Source: Tetradesmus obliquus (taxonomy: Eukaryota; Chlorophyta; Chlorophyceae; Sphaeropleales; Scenedesmaceae). Taken from it: a stretch of 64,000 nt of DNA. The notes beneath the pieces are model-generated. The model did no database searches. It had not been told where the DNA came from and saw nothing but the letters and a program-made list of their open reading frames with translations. The position numbers and the translations under genes were made by a program. How positions within the stretch are numbered: position 1 is the stretch's first letter; each line of letters starts with the position of its first letter. Shown here in pieces: positions 15,001-25,359 of this stretch. The stretch lies in contig CP126193.1 of assembly GCA_030272155.1 (NCBI GenBank), forward strand, positions 5,456,001 to 5,520,000, written 5' to 3'.

Positions 15001-15110
15001 GAGTCCACCCAGCTGAACAGCAGCCGCTCCACGAACAGCATTGAAACGTTCTTTGCTGACGCACTTGCGCTGCTGTTGAACTCACGCAAAACCCCAGCTG
15101 AAACTTGCTT
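1..15110. repeat. Satellite array of A, B and C monomers
   Basis: Head-to-tail tandem repeat filling the left quarter of the window and running off its edge. Three related monomers can be told apart. A (about 171 bp, e.g. 351-521) starts CAGATGCCTCCCACTCAAC. B (about 181 bp, e.g. 522-702) starts CAGATGCCTTTCTCACAGC. C (about 180 bp, e.g. 2111-2290) carries CATTAAAACGTTCTTTGCTG in its middle. All share an anchor near CCGCTCCACAAACACCAGCA and, in B and C, a tail near CCCACCGTCTGCCGT. Most of the array is AB dimers with a 352-bp period, mixed with CAB trimers of about 530 bp. Copies differ by scattered substitutions and small indels. Because 352 is not a multiple of three, the many 60-190 residue open frames are by-products and shift frame at each unit, so I do not call them genes. 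The monomer size is close to a nucleosome repeat, as in many centromeric or subtelomeric satellites; that role is inference. Confidence 0.95.
7541..12120. repeat. Tandem pair of a 2,290-bp higher-order satellite unit
   Basis: Within the satellite, 7541-9830 and 9831-12120 are two copies of a 13-monomer unit with order CAB-CAB-AB-AB-CAB. Landmarks repeat at a constant 2,289-2,290 bp offset (7702/9992, 7889/10179, 8071/10361, 8419/10709, 8600/10890, 8949/11239, 9302/11591, 9463/11752). The copies share private variants, such as the GTTACACCCACCGTC form of C, and differ at few positions, so this large unit was duplicated more recently than the dimers arose. One further CAB trimer of the same subtype precedes it at 7011-7540. 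Confidence 0.85.
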
Positions 15111-17030
15111 TGCTGCAAATGACTGTAACCACTGATCATCATGATACATGTAACAGCCTGTCTGAGATGCATGAGAAATAGAATCAAGTACATTCTAACA
15201 AAAAGCAGCCACCCCGCCGTGACATGGTCCATCACCATGTTCTATGCTATTTCATCTGCTGCTACTGCCACCGTGACAGGTGACCTGTCAAAGCCCCTGC
15301 CCAAACCAGCCATGCCACGAATAAGGATGTCTCACTTCATCAACTGCAAAACCATCTCACCAATGTCCTTCGAGTAGCAATCTAACCCCATAGAACTGAA
15401 AAGCAGCGCTCCGCTGAAAATGAGCATCAACTCATGTACAGCGCGTGCTACTGTTGTTGACACCCTCGAACTTTGGGGTATTCAACATTCTAACTCACAG
15501 CAGAAAGCTACAAATGACTGCTCTGCACATGTGTGCACATGCGCTGTCAGATGCACAACTATCTTACAGGTGCCCTGCTGACAGCAAGTAAACCTCATCA
15601 GCTGCGTTTTTTCCTGCAAAAAACATCTTCAGGTTCTATGTTGCTGTATTCCTGCTGCTGTTTTCAAAACATGCAAATTTGCAGCGGCTGCATCCAAGCC
15701 CACCTGCAACCATGGCGTGCGCCGCCGACATCCAGAAGCACTGGCGGTGACCTCAACACCACGATATCTGATGGTATGCTATCGGCTGGGCGTTGCCGTG
15801 CTGCACCTGCAGCAAAGCACAGCGCATTGCAAGCACAGCACAGCGTTGTCAGTACTGACCTTAAGGTCAGTACAGCTTGACTCTTGATCAGGAATTCGCG
15901 AAACCTCCGCGAGTACGAAAGTGTGAAAGCCGCGAGCGGACTAAGTACTCATGAATACACTTTACACAACTTTGATATGCACTGGACCGCAGGGCCTACA
16001 TTCTCGCTGAAATTCTTGGAGCAATCGATCGACACGTATCTATGCGCTTGCCGTTTAGAACATTGGCATATACAACATTTCAATACAACATAATATAAGC
16101 GTGTAACAAAGCACTGTTCTGTTTCTATTTGGCCTCCCAAGGACGTCTCTGCTGCAGTGATGCAGCTTGGTTGCAACAGGCCCCTAGAACCGCACCACTC
16201 CCTTGTCCAGTGCGGTGGCCAAGCCCGACTTGGCAAGGCAGCACTGTTTTCCACCAAGACGTCCATAACCAGGTGCAACAGCCAGGCAAACACGTGCTAG
16301 AATCAACACTGTTCACTGCCAGCAGAGAAATCCTGCTGGGCTGATTTCAGGGACAAAGTGTTCCTGACCCAGCTGACAGCTGCTTTGTCGTCCGTCAGCA
16401 ATCATGGTGGCGTGTCAGCCAGGTCAGGTAATAGCCCCTGCAAGCATCCCTATTGCAGAACAGTGCTTCTAACGCAGTAATCGCTGCAGATGGCTTCCGA
16501 TGGGACTGCCCAAATCTGTATACGTTCTACCAGGCCCTGAGGGTGAGCAAGCAGCCATGCCGCCGACATGTACATCAACAGCAAGTCATGCATTGAAGCT
16601 GTTCGTGAGCGTGATTATGTTGTTGTACAGTACAGGCCTGTATCGTATGTGCATGTGTCTCAGACACTCTCAGAGTATGCTTGAAGGCTTGAAGAGTGGA
16701 ATCTACATGTACCCAATGGTATTGACACCTGTAGCTTAGGAGCTGCCCACAGGCACAAGCCTTAAATGCAACTAAGGTGGGCAAAAACTCCTACAAACAC
16801 AGAAACAGCAGCTTTGGTGTTGCTGAGCAGCTGAACTGGTCAGCAGGGGTTCAGTGGAAGGAACAGCTGTCAGGTGTCTGCCTGAACCACGCACAAGGGT
16901 CACGCCACATATGCTGAAGAAGTTAAAGTTTGCCTACTGCGTTAACATTAAGCGGTTCTTGCGTAGTGCGGCGCTGCCAGCGACAGTTGCCTTACTTTGT
17001 GCGGGGTTTCGCGCCGAACGTTCAGCAGCG
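15111..17030. other. No convincing gene; decayed satellite flank and low-GC island
   Basis: The last monomer is C-like and loses similarity near 15110. Short satellite-like phrases recur to about 15.6 kb (for example near 15554-15585), which may be decayed monomers. From about 15880 to 16110 the base composition becomes much more AT-rich than the surroundings, with EcoRI- and ClaI-like palindromes. I found no exon chain with agreeing phase, no tRNA and no rRNA. The part just before 17031 may hold the promoter and 5' leader of the kinase gene. Confidence 0.6.
15852..15873. repeat. Perfect 22-bp palindrome
   Basis: The arms GTACTGACCTT / AAGGTCAGTAC are exactly self-complementary with no spacer. 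It lies at the boundary between the decayed satellite flank and the low-GC island. It could be a protein-binding site, the tip of a cruciform, or a footprint of an excised element; nothing else in the sequence decides between these. Confidence 0.8.
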
Positions 17031-18287
17031 ATGCCGTGTCCCAAGAAAGACAGGAAAAAGCAGCTCGAAGCTAAGGCAGCTCGCATGAGATTGTTCAGAT
17101 GGCCACAACAGCAGCAGACGCATGAAGAGAAGAATGTTTCAGCAGTGTCAGAAGCAGCAGCAGATGCTGCAAGGGGTACAGCTGCCTCACAACAACCAGA
17201 CGCAACAGCTGAGGTGAACTACTGCAATTCAGGCACCTTCGAGGATGTTTGGTGTGCTACTGTAAAGAAGAGATGAAAGGCGCTTGCAATGTCCAGCTGC
17301 TGTGCCTTATCACTAATGGCAGTTGTTGCTGCAGGTGCTTCTAGGGCCAGAGAAGCACATCAGCGCCAAATGGAAAGCGCGCCCTGTGTCTGCACGCAGT
17401 GGTCAGGTGAGACTGGGTGCTGTCACTGCCACTGACACTTGTGTGCTACATGTTTCAATCAAGTGATTGAGAGTACCTGCAGCTGAGACAGGCAATGCTA
17501 ACAGTGTGGCGCTGATTGTGCAAACAGCATGTTTCAGTGCAGTCAAAGTACGGCCAAGGATTCTTGTGCCCTTTCATTAACAGGTGCCTGCTGATGCTGT
17601 CAGCAGCACGACTGGTGCAGGCCTGCTGGCTCTGCAGCGCTTGCTGGATGCCTTTCCTCTTGGTGATGGCTGCAAGGACAGGCCTGGTGGGGATGCCCAG
17701 CGCGGCGCTTTGCAGGACACAGCAAAACACTGCTGCAAGGTCTGCTGTTGCAGCTGCCTGCGCTGAGCAGGAGGATGGTGCACACTTGTCAGCAAGTAGA
17801 AGCAATGACATGCGCACAAGTGGCAGTGGCAGCAGCAGCGGCAGCTGAGACCAACCTGCATGCTTTGCCATGCAAGCTTGCCTGAACAGTTCCTGCAAGC
17901 AGCAAGTTATGTCACAAGCACACTTAGGGCCAACAAACGGCACAACAGCTGAGCCAAAACCAGTGGCAGCCATGCCACGTCAGCCGTTGGCTTCACAAAG
18001 TATGTTGTGCCTGTCCTACAGGGCGCTGCAGCATGCCCCTCGCAGCCTGTGGATGCAGCGGCGGAGCCTGAGCTGCAGCCTTCTTCCAAGCTGCCGCGCA
18101 TTAGCCGCTCCCTGTTGACAGTGCAGGTGGGGTGTTCTCTGCTGGTGACTGAATCTAGTTGCTGGTTGATCACAGTGCAGAAGTGCATGCTCAACCCATT
18201 GCACAGAAACCTTGCAGGATCACTGCGAACCTCGTGACATTGCAGCTTTTGTCACGACGCCTACCCATACGCTTGCTGCCAACTTCA

Positions 18288-18355
<68 letters not shown>

Positions 18356-19960
18356 GCAGGATTCAGCGCGCACTGTTGGCAAGGGCGGCTGCGGCTCTGT
18401 GCTGGAGGGTGAGTATGACGGCAGGCCTGTGGCTGTGAAGATCTGCAAAGAGAGCCCCTACATTGAGCTGCTGCGCTACGAGGGAGAAGCGCTGTACAGC
18501 CTGCAGCACCCCTGCCTGCTGAGGCCTATCGCGCTGGTGGATGAGCCCGGCTTCTGTGCGCTGGTGATGCCGCTGTACAAGCATGGCTCAGTCATGGATG
18601 CGCTGTACGAGCGCAACCGCAACCCTGCCGTAAGTGTTGCATCCTGGTTGCAGATCTTCAGCATTTAGTAAATGTGACTGGCCGGCAGTAGGCAGATATG
18701 TTGCTGCCGCAAGCCACCCATGGAGACCGGGCAGCTGCCCTTGCTGGAATTGGCGGCACATTTGGGGCTCTCGGCTGCAAGAATGTTGTTGCTGTAGCTG
18801 TGCAAGTAGTGCCTGTATCTAGTACTTCCAGTGAAATAATCAAAGACGGCTAGTGCTGCTGTTTTTGCCAGTTGTTTGCTGCATCCCCCAACCGATGCTC
18901 ACTTGCTGTGTTGTCCTGCACCTGCAGTCCAAGCTCACTCAGGCGCAGCGCGTGCGCATGGCGCTGAAGGCTGCGCAGGGCCTGGCGTGCATGCACCGGC
19001 ACAACTGGGTGCACCTGGACATCAAGTCACAAAACCTGCTGTGTGACCTCACCAACCCTGACGACCCTGCTGTGGCAGTAGCTGACCTGGGGCTGGCCCA
19101 GCACACGGCAGGCCCCTTCAGCATAGGGCTGGGCTGCGGCACAGGTCCCTGGTGAGCAGCTGGCTTGCAGGACTGCATGCCAGCCGGGCACAAGCCCTGT
19201 GCGGGTTCTGGACGCTGCTGCTGTTGTTGCTGCTACAGTTTCGTTGACGTGAAGCTTTCTTGGAGTTCATGGTCTGGCAGATTTTGTGATCAGCTAGTGG
19301 CCCAACAAGCATGACGCTGTTCCCTGCAAGTGAGTAGCTCGCAAAGGGACAGTATGCTGACGTTGACGCAGTTGATTGTGGAAAGAGCACATCCTCTGTA
19401 TCTGTGCGTGGGTCTATCATGACAAGAGCTGCCATCTGAGGTGTTGCTTGGTGTTCATGCCTGCAGGATGGGGCCAGAGCACTACAGGCCCAATGTACAG
19501 CTGACCAACAAGGTAGGCATGTGACAAAGCAGCGCTGGCAGCTGCTGCCTTCTGACATTGTGTACAAGCTGAGCTTGCAGCTGATGCGCACTGCATGGCA
19601 TGTTGTTGCTGCAACTCGCCCACTTTGTGCTGGCAGTAGATATGTGCTGAGCCACAATGCATATGAGTGGCATGTGTTTTGCCACTGCAGGTGGACATCT
19701 ACGCCTTTGGTGTGGTGCTGTGGGAGCTGGCCCAGCACTGTGGCAGCCTCCCCAGCAGCAACTACACCAAGTCGCAGTGGAAGCACGGCGTGCACACCGT
19801 GCGGGGCAGGCGGCCCAGCTGCCAGGGCATCCTGCAGTACTGGCCCAACGACTACGTGGCCCTCATGCGGGCGTGCTGGCGAACCAAGCCAGAGGACCGG
19901 CCATGTGCAGAGTGTGTGGTGCGCCAGCTAGCAGCGATCCTAGAAAAGATGGAAAGATGA
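17031..19960 (+). CDS. Protein kinase, TKL/receptor-like-cytoplasmic type
   Basis: Predicted Ser/Thr (TKL-like) kinase. Supported exons: 17031-17213, 17335-17406, a less certain one from 17584 to about 17740, 18022-18126, 18360-18629, 18928-19151, 19467-19512 and 19691-19960; phases agree at every junction except the end of the third. The first exons encode a Lys-rich then Ala/Gln-rich leader starting MPCPKKDRKKQLEAK. The catalytic domain begins with the glycine loop GKGGCGSV, then VAVKI with the ATP lysine, the catalytic loop HLDIKSQNLL with Asp and Asn present, DLG in place of DFG, GPEHY at the P+1/APE position, and VDIYAFGVVLWEL (helix F). The C-lobe ends in MER-stop. All residues needed for phosphotransfer are visible, so it is probably active. 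No membrane segment was seen. Substrate and pathway are unknown. The start ATG is the first in frame with the basic leader; an upstream exon cannot be excluded. Confidence 0.85.
18291..18353 (+). repeat. CTG triplet run at a 3' splice site
   Basis: About 21 uninterrupted CTG/TGC units end a few bases before the acceptor CTTGCAG of the kinase exon that starts at 18360. The run occupies the place of the polypyrimidine tract. Open frames through it (poly-Leu or poly-Cys on one strand, poly-Gln on the other) are not part of the kinase. Confidence 0.9.
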
Positions 19961-19982
19961 AGCTTGCAGGAAAGGCATGAAG
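19949..19982 (+). repeat. Short element shared with 23412-23444
   Basis: Thirty-four bases covering the last codons, the stop and the first 3' bases of the kinase recur almost exactly (one base shorter) about 100 nt past the stop of the LRR gene; 26 bases in a row are identical. It begins ATGGAAAG and ends AAAGGCATGAAG. It may be a small dispersed repeat or a common 3' end. Confidence 0.75.
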
Positions 19983-21391
19983 CAGAGTAACCCGCTTACT
20001 GGCGTCAAAAGCATGTTATGGTTGCGTTGAGGCACCAATTGTAGTGGACAGTTCAGGCATTTGTGTGGTTTACGGACAGTGGTGCTTGTTAATACAATGC
20101 CATGTAGGTATGCGGTTTGAGTGAAGCCAGCACTGGTGCAGGCTTGAATCGCAGTACATACCTTACTCAGTAAACGCAGGCCGCAAGCATGCAAACCAGA
20201 GAGTTGCCACACGTGGTTTATGAAGCAGCTGCTGCGCTCCAGTGAATGCAAATGTGCAACAGGTGCTGGTGATTGATCTCTGTGCAGCGTTTCATGGAGT
20301 TTATACAGCAAACTGTGTACGTAATTTTTCTGTTGGCCAAGGATGAGTCCATTTAATGAGATACATTCATGTGCATGGCACAAGCTTGTCCTATGTGACT
20401 GTACAAGCCCTGTGTCCAGGCTGTTCCTGCACCTGGGCCCCTGAAACTCTCACGCACCATGGCCGGCACAACACTGTTGTTGAACAACTACCCCATGAAC
20501 ACACGGTCTAGCTTGCGGACAGATTTTTTGATGCCCTAGCGGCCTTACCTGCTGAACATGCCAGACATGAACCCCTGCAGGATGCTGCAGACTGTATCCT
20601 TGCAGGGCCTGGCAACGTTGACCCAGCATGGCTGCTGTCTGCTGTGGCGAGCGGCCATCGACAAGGTGCATGCTTAAAACCTGTTTCCTGGCGTGATGCT
20701 GACACGAGGAGTCCTGCTTGCGTGCCATAGATCGCCTCAGCAACACACCTGTCACAGTGTGTGCAGTGATATTTGACCGTGGACGATGGTGCGACCTGCT
20801 GTGTCAGCGACACTGTTCTGCAAGTGCTGTTGTTTCGCCATGACGAATCTTGGATAAACGCTGCTGTTTTCAAGCATTGAAAGCCTGTGTGAGCGGCTCA
20901 GGCCGGGCCTGCTGACCGGTGCTACAAAGGGTTTTTGGGCTGCCAGCTCCGCCAGTCTTTGTTAGTCTTGTTTAAGTCAATCTCACTCCTTCATTTCTTG
21001 TGTTCTGCTGCCCACGCATCTTCGTTTGAAAACGTGACTGAAAACTGCCACAAGTGTTTGGAACGTTGACCTTTTCCGATCGCTGCTGCCTCACCACTCA
21101 CAGCGGCAGCGTCGTGGCAGCCACACCCAAATTGCACGCATCCCATCCACCAACGTATGACATGCAGGACCAGGAGGTGGGCTTCGCGGTCGCAGCAGTT
21201 GCAGCAGACCAGCGTGCACATAGCTCTACTGGTTCCCTACAGCTGCAGCTCCAGCAAGCACTTAAGCCAAACCATTCAATTATTAATCAATCAAGGCAGC
21301 AGAAAATTTGCATGCTGGCTGCGTTCAGGCCAAAGGAACGCAAGGCTGAAGAACTCACCTATCGTGCTGCTGCTCCTGCTGCTGACTGCAG
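19961..21391. other. Kinase 3' flank and LRR gene 5' region
   Basis: No gene with consistent splice phases was found. The left part should contain the kinase 3' UTR. The right part (about 21.05-21.39 kb) probably contains the promoter and first exon of the LRR gene: an ATG at 21162 followed by MQDQE and a GTGGGC donor would join in phase to the exon at 21392, but this is only one possibility. Confidence 0.45.
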
Positions 21392-23316
21392 GAAGTCATC
21401 CCAAGCAGCAGCTTGCTGCCGCTGCCTATCGTCGTACCGCATCCCGCATTCAGCTCTTCGCCCAAGGTCCTGTGTGCTGCTGCGTGTGTCTCCAAGGACT
21501 GGCGACTGGCAGTGCAGCAGTGTGCAGGCTGCAGCACAGATGTGTCCCTTGAGCTGGACAGCAGCAGAAGCAGCAGCAACATGCACACCAATGCCTTTGC
21601 GGCTGCTGCTGCTCCCAGGCAGGTGCTGCGCAAGGTGGCTTCCTTTTCCTGCTGGCTGGCCACACACAGGCCATTGGTCAGGAGCTTGCAGTTGATCCTC
21701 CACCTGTGGATGACCAAATTCGGGCCGAATGTTGATGATGAAGGAGCAGCAGCAGTGGAGTTGTTGCGCGTGGGCATGCAGCAGGCAGCTGCTACGTGCT
21801 GTGTGCACCCAGTGACAGCAACAGAGCCATCAAATGCCATGTCAACAGCAGCAGCAGTGTCACTTGCCAGGTGTGCCGCGCCACAGCAGCAGCAGCAGCT
21901 GGGACTGCGCCTGTCTAGCTTCAGCAGCGACGCAGCTTGGAGTGTGGGGCTGCTGCCTCTGCTGCCAGCACACAGCCTGACTTGCCTAAAATTCACCTTA
22001 GGGTTTGCCTTTACAGGGCATGGTGCTGCAAGTTACGCGGCTGCAGCAGCAGCGGCATTGCCACGCCTGAGCAGCCTGCAGCAACTAGTGCTCAGAGGCA
22101 ACCCAACCTGGGTGACACAGGGCGGGCCTGGAGTGGACAGCTGCCTGGCAGTGTTGGGCCAGCTCAGCAGGCTGACCAGCTTGGAGGTCAGCCTGGATTT
22201 CTTGTGTTCGGGAAGAAGCGAGGATGCAGCTGCAGCAAACAGCGCCCTGCAGCAGCTGCTAGCACAGCCGCCGCCGCAACTGCAGGAGCTACACCTGGGG
22301 CCGCGAGGCCCCCGCGGTGTGAATCGCGTTCCGAAGCCGCCACTGCTTGACATGAGCTGCTTGCGGCAGCTGCAGCAGCTGGTCTGCACAAGCACAGTGC
22401 TGAGGCTGTCTGTGCTGCCCGCGCATCTGCGGCAGTTGGAGCTGCGGTACTGCTGGTCCTCCGAGCTGCTGGCACCAGTCATGCAGCTGCAGCAACTGAC
22501 AGCGCTCAGCCTCAAGCTAGACCATAACGGATGGCGGGAGTACGACCTGCTCAAGTCGTCGGGGTTCAACATGAGGAAGCCGCTGCGGCGCTTGAGGCGG
22601 CTGCCAGCACTGCAGGAGCTGCGGCTGGCAATGGAATGGACCTCTGCAGTTGAAACAGCGTCAGCCTGGGCACAGCTGCCGCAGCTCTGCGATTTGGAGG
22701 TGCGTGACAGTGGTCCGCAAGGCTTTGCTGGGCGTGCGCCACGCCAGCGGCTGGCAGCCGTGGTGGCACAGATTGGTGCCACCACAGCCCTCACTCAGCT
22801 TGTGTTGGACGTGCCTGGGCAAGGTTCTTTTGGCTTGGATGAGCAGCAAGCAGCTGCAGACGTAAGCGCTGGCATAATAGGGCTGACACGGCTCAAGCAC
22901 CTCGAGCTTGGCCTACACCGTCAGCAAGGCACGATGGGCGTGCCCCAGCCGTGGTGGCTGGTGATGTGTGCATGTTGACAGCGCTCACTGGGCTGACGCA
23001 TTTAGCGCTGCCGCATGGTCACGGCAGTGTGGGTGATGATAGAGCAGCAAAACTGGCCTGCTGCCTCAAGCAGCTGTGCCACTTGAACCTGGACGCTTGT
23101 TGCATTGGCAGCATGGTGTGTTTGGGGCCCATTGCAGACCTGCAGCAGCTGACTGCGCTGCACTTGGACTCTAACCCAGGTGTCACGCAGCAGGGACTAA
23201 TGCTGCTGACGCGGCTGTCCCGCCTGCAGCGCTTGGATGTGTGTAGGAACGCTGAGGTGACGGATGCTGCAGTGAAGCATTTTTGGTCAGCATTACATGG
23301 CGGTGGCGGCGTTTGA
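21392..23316 (+). CDS. F-box-like leucine-rich-repeat protein, one frame break
   Basis: A long exon starts after the acceptor GACTGCAG at 21392. Its first 50 residues (PLPIVVPHP, then VLCAAACVSKDWRLAV) resemble the end of an F-box helix bundle, followed by leucine-rich repeats of the algal type, e.g. LSSLQQLVLRGN, LSRLTSLEVS, LQQLTALSLKLD, LTRLKHLELG. The frame stops at 22978, but repeats continue in the frame one base earlier as LTALTGLTHLALP, LQQLTALHLDSNPGVTQQG and LSRLQRLDVCRN up to 23316. The switch lies between about 22930 and 22975 and no intron of credible size fits, so one base seems to be missing (assembly error or mutation). Proteins of this sort usually present substrates to SCF ubiquitin ligases; the F-box call is weaker than the LRR call. 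The N-terminus upstream of 21392 is unresolved. Confidence 0.75.
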
Positions 23317-24451
23317 GCCAGCCATTCTCGGTATGGGATGTGCTGCGACCTGCGTTTCAATCATGTGGTGTCTGTGCTGCGTGCAGAAGGCTAGGCTGCT
23401 GAACTGGTAACATGGAAAATGAAGCTTGCAGGAAAGGCATGAAGTATTGTGAGCTCGTATAACGCATGCGTGTGTGAGCAGCACGCACGGGGTTGGGAAA
23501 TGGCATCATTTGCAGGACAGGGCTTCAACATGTGCTGTGGTGTCTTGGTTGCACTGTTGTTTGGTAGCACACTATGTGGCTCTATCATGTTGGTGTGACA
23601 CACTACTGTTGAGCATAGCGCAGCCAGCCCTGTTTGAGGGCACCAGCCACGACATTGCATGCGTTCCTTGCAGTGCTGAAGCACGCAGTCCAAACAAGTA
23701 CCTGACATGTCCCATTTGAAGTGACCTCAGGCGTGCGAAACTGTTGCTGCCTCTGGGATTACGCCTCACGTAGTATCCAACAACCTCATCCTCATAGCAG
23801 CAAATGGAAAATGCTCCGTTTGCTGCTCTCATTCGGTGTGCCTGGTGCCAAGGTTGAGGCGGGTGGGGTTCAGGCTCCCGAAGCATGTGCATGGGGTCGG
23901 CGCAAGTGCTTGGTGACTAGGTGTGTGTGGCACGGTGGAAGTCACCGCCACGCCCGGCAGTTGTTGAGATTTAGCAGCTTGAGGTGTGTGCAATGTGCGC
24001 TCACAGTCCTGTGTGTGCCATTTGTGTACTATCAAGCAGCTGGTGGCGTTTTGAACCTGTTTTGCAATGCACGTACTACTGTGGGACGTCCTTGAAGGGT
24101 AAGAGGGACCCCAATTGCTGCTGACCGCAATTGCTGTGTGGTGCTGCATGTCCGGGTCGTATGCAACTGTGACCTGCTGAGCCCTATGTGAGCTAAGCAG
24201 CAGTCAGCGTGGTTAGGGCTCAGAGGTGACCATGCGAGCTGCGCCGATCTTGCAAGTTTTTTTGTTGAAATCAAAAGGCTTGGCTAGAAACTAACCAACA
24301 ACACGAGTGCTTGAGAAAGGCCAGCTGGCTACAGAACAGTCCAAGGAAGTCTTTCGTCCGCAGCCTGGCCTGGCGCGACCCCTTCGCGGCTGAAAGCAGT
24401 CCTCTCGTAGTCCTAGAGTACTGTTGTTGCGCGATTAAGCGCAGATCGCCA
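23317..24451. other. Intergenic, no gene seen
   Basis: 3' flank of the LRR gene and 5' region of the MYND-finger gene. It contains the second copy of the short shared element (23412-23444). Short open frames on both strands lack splice support and family similarity. Confidence 0.6.
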
Positions 24452-25307
24452 ATGGCCAGCAGCAGCAGCCCCGGCAACAGGACAGGGCTTATATTATGCG
24501 ACCCTGTGGATGTTGCTGTGGCAGCAGCCAAGCGGCTCAGCACCTTGTGGAAGACAGATGTAAACTTCAAGATTCTGCAACGACCTCCACCGGCTGCTGG
24601 GGAGTCCAAGGCAGACGAAGCTATGAGGCAGACCATTGCCCTGATGGAGACCTCAGCCCGCAGTCTTGTGGTCTTTGTCTCACTGGGCTCTGCAGCCAGC
24701 ATGAAACAGCTGCTGCAAGGCCTGGAGCAACAGCAGGCTGCAAAGCTGATTGCACAGCTACTTGTGTGGCTGCAGCAGCTGCCACAAGTATCTGTTGAGC
24801 AGGCTGCGGCAGGCAGCAGCAGCAGCAGCAGTGGCAGCGGCGGCCTCCTTGCCAACAGTATGTGGGCGGCTTGCATGGTGGCGCTGAACAACCTGTCTAC
24901 CTTTGTCTTCAAATACCAGCGCATGCAGACGACCCAAGCAGTGCCTCATGTGGAGCATTTGGCAACTGCTTTGGACAGCGCAGGTGCGAAAGGAGAGTTC
25001 TGAGTTTGCTGTGCTCCGACATCACTTGCGCGTACAGCATCTCTGCTGCATGGTGGCACCGTCATGTTCAACCTGACCTGCAGCAAGCAATGTAGCATGA
25101 CTTGTGTTGTAGGCCATGACTGGCATCTGCGGCCGGTGCCACTGGGATTCCAACACAGCTTTGAGGCTCTTCTAAGCACCAGAGAAACCCACACGCGTCG
25201 AAGTCGGTCACCACCTGCGTGCGTGCTCTCTTCAACCAAATCATGTGTGTACACACTCTGCAGGTCTGTTTGACAGCTGGCAAAGCTGCCTGCCAGGCCC
25301 AGCAAGC

Positions 25308-25359
<52 letters not shown>

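Noticed and set aside
2-15135. Dozens of 60-190 residue open frames on both strands of the satellite
   Set aside because: They recur once per repeat unit, the unit length is not a multiple of three, and both strands are equally open; the codon pattern follows the repeat, not selection on protein.
18159-18668. Frames with poly-Leu, poly-Cys or poly-Gln through the CTG run
   Set aside because: They are intron read-through; the kinase exon starts after the acceptor at 18360 with matching phase.
22033-22794. Ser/Arg-rich - strand frame opposite the LRR exon
   Set aside because: Antisense shadow of a GC-rich, CAG-rich exon; the + strand has clear leucine repeats.
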